A program made the position numbers and the translations under genes. Below the pieces are notes generated by a model. It saw only the letters and a program-made list of their open reading frames with translations, searched no databases and was not told the DNA's origin. Below are positions 60,601 through 64,000 of a stretch of 64,000 nucleotides of DNA, in pieces. This DNA is from JAPLDB01 sp038206355. Its GTDB lineage: Bacteria; Bacteroidota; Bacteroidia; AKYH767-A; 2013-40CM-41-45. Positions within the stretch are counted from its first letter, which is position 1. The number at the start of each line of letters is the position of its first letter. The stretch is taken from positions 57,860-121,859 of the forward strand of contig JBBRAY010000007.1 in the NCBI GenBank assembly GCA_038206355.1. The letters are read 5' to 3'.

Positions 60601-61509
60601 CAGAAAATGCTCGCTGATATGAACTACGAGACTGTGAATCCGAACAAATGGACCACAGATAAGGAGAAGAATGATCAGATCAAGCAGTTGCTGCACAACT
60701 TCACCATTAAGTTTAATGATGTTACCGGTATTTATAAACGCAGAAAATTCTCCCTCACAGTTGGAGACGAATTACCAGCCGGAATCATGCAGCTTGCAAA
60801 AGTTTACATCGCCAAAAAGCGTAAGCTGAAGGTGGGTGATAAGATGGCAGGCCGTCACGGTAACAAGGGTATCGTTGCGAAGATTGTTCGTGACGAAGAC
60901 ATGCCGTATCTTGAAGACGGAACTCCTGTTGACATTGTGCTCAATCCGCTTGGTGTACCATCACGTATGAACCTTGGTCAGATTTATGAGACCATTCTCG
61001 GATGGGCAGGAATGAAGCTGGGTGTAAAATTCGCTACGCCGATTTTCGACGGAGCTACCTATGATCAGATTGACGAGTGGGTTACCAAAGCAAGTCTGCC
61101 GAAATTCGGAAGTACATACCTTCATGACGGTGGCACCGGAGAGCAGTTTGACCAGCCTGCTACAGTGGGTGTAATCTACATGCTGAAACTCGGACACATG
61201 GTTGATGATAAGATGCATGCCCGTTCCATCGGTCCATACTCTCTTATCACGCAGCAGCCGCTTGGTGGTAAAGCACAGTTCGGAGGTCAGCGTTTCGGAG
61301 AAATGGAAGTTTGGGCACTCGAAGCATTCGGTGCAGCGAACATCCTCCAGGAAATTCTAACTGTGAAATCCGATGACGTAATCGGCAGGGCGAAAGCTTA
61401 TGAGACAATGGTGAAAGGTGATGTGATGCCGACGCCGGGAATTCCGGAATCATTCAACGTATTGTTGCATGAATTGCGCGGACTCGGATTGAAGATCACG
61501 CTTGATTGA
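57697..61509 (+). CDS. rpoB: DNA-directed RNA polymerase subunit beta
   Basis: 1270 residues, GTG start. Catalytic core subunit. The rifampicin region is wild type at the main resistance positions: Asp477 (FMDQTNP), His487 (THKRR) and Ser492 (RLSALG), equivalent to E. coli 516, 526 and 531. GGLSRERAGFEVRDVH, IETPEGPNIGL, FMPWKGYNFEDAIV, KMAGRHGNKG and the C-terminal FGEMEVWALEAFGAANILQE are intact. The Bacteroidota-type insertion pattern is seen between lobes. rpoC follows after 84 nt. Confidence 0.98.
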   Translation: MSATLSPKRINFSTSKHGIEYPDFLDIQLKSFQDFFQLETTSDNRQNEGLYKVFSENFPITDSRNNFVLEFLDYFIDPPRYSIDECIERGLTHSVPLKAKLKLYCTDPEHEDFETIVQDVYLGTIPYMTPKGTFVINGAERVVVSQLHRSPGVFFGQSRHANGTKLYSARVIPFKGSWIEFATDINSVMYAYIDRKKKFPVTTLLRAIGYQFDKDILEIFGLADEVKVSKAALKTSIGRKLAARVLKTWVEDFVDEDTGEVVSIERNEVVIERETIIEDHHVDLILDAGSKAIILHKAEINAGDYAIIYNTMQKDTSNSEKEAVEYIYRQLRNAEPPDYETARGIIDKLFFSDKRYDLGDVGRYRINKKLGLQIPSDTRVLTKEDIIMIIKNLIQLVNSKAEVDDIDHLSNRRVRTVGEQLYTQFGIGLARMARTIRERMNVRDNEVFTPADLINAKTLSSVINSFFGTNQLSQFMDQTNPLAEITHKRRLSALGPGGLSRERAGFEVRDVHYTHYGRLCTIETPEGPNIGLISSLCVYAKINNLGFIETPYRTLTNGKVDVDKPVIYLTAEEEDNKVIAQANANIDEHGKFKDQKVKARYLGDFPLLEPEKINLMDVAPNQIASIAASMIPFLEHDDANRALMGSNMQRQAVPLLRAEAPIVGTGLEGRIAQDSRVLINAEGEGVVEYVDSNEITIRYSRKENEKLVSFEDDVKTYKLTKFHKTNQSTCINLKPIVRKGQKVKKGQVLSEGYATQDGELALGRNLKVAFMPWKGYNFEDAIVISERVLREDIFTSIHIDEYSLEVRDTKRGMEELTADIPNVSEDATKDLDANGIIRIGAEVAEGDILIGKITPKGETDPSPEEKLLRAIFGDKAGDVKDASLKVPPSVKGVVIEKRLFSRILMKDKTAKSDEKVLVEKLDKEYNAVVNDLKEKLIDKLFVLVSGKTSQGVVDIFKEVVVPKGAKFTQKMLADMNYETVNPNKWTTDKEKNDQIKQLLHNFTIKFNDVTGIYKRRKFSLTVGDELPAGIMQLAKVYIAKKRKLKVGDKMAGRHGNKGIVAKIVRDEDMPYLEDGTPVDIVLNPLGVPSRMNLGQIYETILGWAGMKLGVKFATPIFDGATYDQIDEWVTKASLPKFGSTYLHDGGTGEQFDQPATVGVIYMLKLGHMVDDKMHARSIGPYSLITQQPLGGKAQFGGQRFGEMEVWALEAFGAANILQEILTVKSDDVIGRAKAYETMVKGDVMPTPGIPESFNVLLHELRGLGLKITLD

Positions 61510-61521
61510 TAAAGGTTTTGC

Positions 61522-61585
61522 GTTTGAAGTTTGAGGTTGAAAAAACTTCAGACTTCAAACTTTTTAAAACTTCAAATTTCAAACA
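61522..61585. repeat. Palindromic TTTGAAG/CTTCAAA word island between rpoB and rpoC
   Basis: GTTTGAAGT (61522-61530) and ACTTCAAAC (61552-61560) are exact inverted repeats followed by TTTTT, a terminator-like shape. The words ACTTCAAATTTCAAAC then continue to 8 nt before the rpoC start. Confidence 0.7.
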
Positions 61586-61593
61586 AAAAGAAA

Positions 61594-64000
61594 ATGGCAA
61601 CCAGAAAAGAAATAAAAATCAAATCCAACTTCACAAAGATTATTATCTCACTTGCTTCTCCTGAGCACATACTGGAGCAAAGCAGTGGTGAAGTATTAAA
61701 GCCTGAAACCATCAATTACCGGACGTATAAACCGGAGCGCGACGGATTATTCTGTGAGCGTATATTCGGACCGGTAAAGGATTGGGAATGTCATTGCGGA
61801 AAATACAAACGCATCCGCTACAAAGGAATTGTATGCGACCGTTGCGGTGTTGAAGTAACTGAGAAGAAAGTAAGAAGGGAACGCATGGGACATATCCAGT
61901 TGACTGTTCCTGTTGCTCACATCTGGTATTTCCGTTCACTGCCAAATAAAATCGGATACCTGCTCGGACTTCCAACGAAGAAGCTTGACATGATTATTTA
62001 TTACGAGCGCTATGTCGTAATTAATGCCGGTGTGAAAGCAGCCGATGGTGTGAACTACCTTGACTTCTTAACTGAAGACGAGTACTTGCAGATTCTTGAT
62101 ACCTTACCAAAAGACAACCAGCATCTTGATGACATGGACCCGAATAAGTTCATCGCGCAGATGGGTGCTGAGGCATTGTATAATTTGCTCGCAAGACTGA
62201 AACTGGATGAACTTTCATTCTCTCTTCGTCACCAGGCAAATAATGAAACATCACAACAACGGAAGAATGAAGCATTGAAACGCCTTAGCGTTGTTGAAGC
62301 TTTCCGTTCTGCGAATCTGAATATTGAAAACCGTCCGGAGTGGATGATTGTAAAAGTAGTTCCTGTTATACCACCGGAATTGCGTCCTCTTGTACCTCTG
62401 GATGGCGGTCGTTTTGCTACCTCTGACCTCAATGATTTATACAGACGCGTGATCATCCGTAACAACCGTTTGAAACGTCTTTTGGAAATCAAAGCGCCTG
62501 ATGTAATTCTCCGCAATGAAAAACGGATGTTGCAGGAAGCGGTGGATTCTCTTTTTGATAATTCAAGAAAAGTAAATGCAGTGAAAACTGAGAGCAACCG
62601 TGCGTTGAAATCTCTTTCTGATTCACTGAAAGGTAAGCAAGGTCGTTTCCGTCAGAACCTCCTCGGAAAACGTGTTGACTATTCTGCACGTTCCGTAATT
62701 GTCGTAGGTCCTGATATGAAATTGCATGAGTGCGGACTTCCTAAAGATATGGCTGCAGAGCTTTTCAAACCGTTTATCATCCGTAAGATGATTGAGCGCG
62801 GAGTTGTAAAGACTGTAAAGAGTGCGAAGAAAATAGTTGACCGTAAAGATCCTATTGTATGGGATATCCTTGAAAATGTGTTGAAGGGACATCCTGTTCT
62901 CCTCAACCGTGCTCCGACCCTTCACAGGTTAGGTATTCAGGCCTTCCAGCCAAAGTTGGTAGAAGGAAAAGCTATTCAGTTGCACCCGTTGGTATGTACT
63001 GCATTCAACGCTGACTTTGACGGTGACCAGATGGCTGTGCACGTTCCACTTGGACATGCTGCGGTTCTTGAAGCTCAAATGCTGATGCTTGCATCACATA
63101 ACATTCTGAATCCTGCAAATGGCGCTCCTATTACCGTTCCTTCTCAGGACATGGTACTCGGCCTTTATTATACCACCAAAGGAAGAAAGACAGAAGGCAA
63201 GATGAAGGTGAAGGGCCAGGGCTCAACTTTTTATTCTCCTGAAGAAGTGATCATCGCATTTAACGAAGGAAGAGTTGACCTTCATGCATGGATTAAAGTA
63301 AGGATTGACAATGCTGTCGAGGGAGATAATCTGGTTGCTAAATTAATTGAGACAACAGTTGGTCGTGTTCTTTTCAATCAGGTAGTACCTAAGGAAAACG
63401 GATACATCAATGAGTTGCTTACCAAGAAGTCACTTCGTGATATCATTGGTGAGGTGCTGAAGAAATGCGGCACATCTAAGACGGCTAAGTTCCTTGATGA
63501 CATCAAAGACCTCGGTTTCAGCATGGCTTTCAAGGGCGGATTGTCATTCAACCTGGAAGACGTACAGGTTCCTCCGGCGAAGGTTGAGCTTGTTGAAAAA
63601 GCAAATAAAGAAGTGGAAGAAGTGCTTGGTAACTACAACATGGGTTTCATTACCTATAATGAACGTTACAACCAGATCATTGACATCTGGACACGCACGA
63701 ACTCCCGTATTACTGATACGCTGATGAAACAGATCAGCACTGACAAGCAGGGATTCAATTCCATTTACATGATGCTTGACAGTGGTGCGCGTGGTTCTAA
63801 AGAGCAGATTCGTCAGCTTGGTGGAATGCGCGGACTGATGGCTAAACCGCAGAAGAGCGGAAGTGGTGGCGGAGAAATTATCGAGAATCCGATCTTGTCG
63901 AATTTCAAAGAAGGTCTCTCCATCCTCGAGTACTTTATTTCTACACACGGTGCGCGTAAAGGTCTTGCCGATACAGCATTGAAGACTGCTGATGCCGGTT
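61594..64000 (+). CDS. rpoC: DNA-directed RNA polymerase subunit beta' (3' end beyond window)
   Basis: 802 codons of about 1430 are visible. Clamp zinc site Cys66, Cys68, Cys81 and Cys84 (CHCGKYKRIRYKGIVCDRC), zipper and lid regions, GKRVDYSARSVIVVGP, and the catalytic magnesium motif NADFDGDQM at 472-480. The bridge-helix/trigger-loop region begins near the window end (GARGSKEQIRQLGGMRGLMAKP). Start ATG at 61594 lies directly after a word-repeat island. Confidence 0.98.
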   Translation, partial: MATRKEIKIKSNFTKIIISLASPEHILEQSSGEVLKPETINYRTYKPERDGLFCERIFGPVKDWECHCGKYKRIRYKGIVCDRCGVEVTEKKVRRERMGHIQLTVPVAHIWYFRSLPNKIGYLLGLPTKKLDMIIYYERYVVINAGVKAADGVNYLDFLTEDEYLQILDTLPKDNQHLDDMDPNKFIAQMGAEALYNLLARLKLDELSFSLRHQANNETSQQRKNEALKRLSVVEAFRSANLNIENRPEWMIVKVVPVIPPELRPLVPLDGGRFATSDLNDLYRRVIIRNNRLKRLLEIKAPDVILRNEKRMLQEAVDSLFDNSRKVNAVKTESNRALKSLSDSLKGKQGRFRQNLLGKRVDYSARSVIVVGPDMKLHECGLPKDMAAELFKPFIIRKMIERGVVKTVKSAKKIVDRKDPIVWDILENVLKGHPVLLNRAPTLHRLGIQAFQPKLVEGKAIQLHPLVCTAFNADFDGDQMAVHVPLGHAAVLEAQMLMLASHNILNPANGAPITVPSQDMVLGLYYTTKGRKTEGKMKVKGQGSTFYSPEEVIIAFNEGRVDLHAWIKVRIDNAVEGDNLVAKLIETTVGRVLFNQVVPKENGYINELLTKKSLRDIIGEVLKKCGTSKTAKFLDDIKDLGFSMAFKGGLSFNLEDVQVPPAKVELVEKANKEVEEVLGNYNMGFITYNERYNQIIDIWTRTNSRITDTLMKQISTDKQGFNSIYMMLDSGARGSKEQIRQLGGMRGLMAKPQKSGSGGGEIIENPILSNFKEGLSILEYFISTHGARKGLADTALKTADAG

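Overview
This 64 kb window is a chromosomal segment of a member of the Bacteroidota, probably a free-living, environmental lineage outside Bacteroides. Reasons: type IX secretion (T9SS) sorting domains, PKD/fibronectin surface proteins, DUF4956/DUF2490/VTC-type envelope genes, -7 promoter elements of the TAnnTTTG type (two with a -33 TTTG at exactly 19 nt), near absence of Shine-Dalgarno sites, and a moderate GC content. Central metabolism (pyruvate dehydrogenase, acyl-CoA dehydrogenase, glycine cleavage, lipoate synthesis, GAPDH) fits a heterotroph with aerobic capacity.

Layout. 1-2.2 kb: minus-strand pdhA (cut by the window edge), a DinB-like protein and cytidine deaminase. 2.3-5.8 kb: a very tight five-gene plus-strand operon (duplicated-domain lipoprotein, exported YD-repeat protein, VTC polyphosphate-polymerase-like protein, DUF4956 membrane protein, DUF2490 outer-membrane protein). 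6.3-9.4 kb: birA-mutY-GNAT on the minus strand. 9.5-12.2 kb: rsfS-ftsH. 12.3-16.3 kb: two glycosyltransferases and murA (with Asp in place of the usual catalytic Cys). 17-19.4 kb: a TlpA-like redoxin, grpE, dnaJ. 19.8-22.3 kb: two secreted proteins of unknown function. 22.4-29.2 kb: an ABC exporter, ppx, a sigma-54-type regulator without a DNA-binding domain, a cytoplasmic YD-repeat protein and murF. 29.2-33.6 kb: wzc-wza and an acyl-CoA dehydrogenase. 33.8-44.4 kb: surface proteins, including a 1934-residue protein with 19 PKD domains, divergent from a helical-repeat putative regulator across a cluster of TTACA/TGTAA inverted repeats. 44.4-51.1 kb: gcvP, lipA, a frameshifted T9SS protein and gap. 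51.4-64 kb: the conserved block Thr-Tyr-Gly-Thr tRNAs, tuf, tRNA-Trp, secE, nusG, rplKAJL, rpoB and rpoC (cut by the window edge), in the same order as in E. coli.

The most unusual non-coding structure lies in that last block. Around tRNA-Thr(GGT) and tRNA-Trp(CCA) there are four decayed tRNA copies. Each carries an identical perfect 18-nt palindrome (TCCCGATAGCTATCGGGA) exactly in place of three nucleotides of a T-loop or D-loop, and two of them also have the anticodon arm replaced by a second palindrome (TCCGC..GGCGGA). Intergenic spaces elsewhere hold 'word-repeat' islands (ATTCGTA, CACATCTCA, TCACCTCGT, TTTAAAG/CTTAAAC and others), often ending within a few bases of a start codon or folding into hairpins, including inside the essential rpl-rpoBC operon. 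All functional names are from reading the translated sequence; no database search was run.
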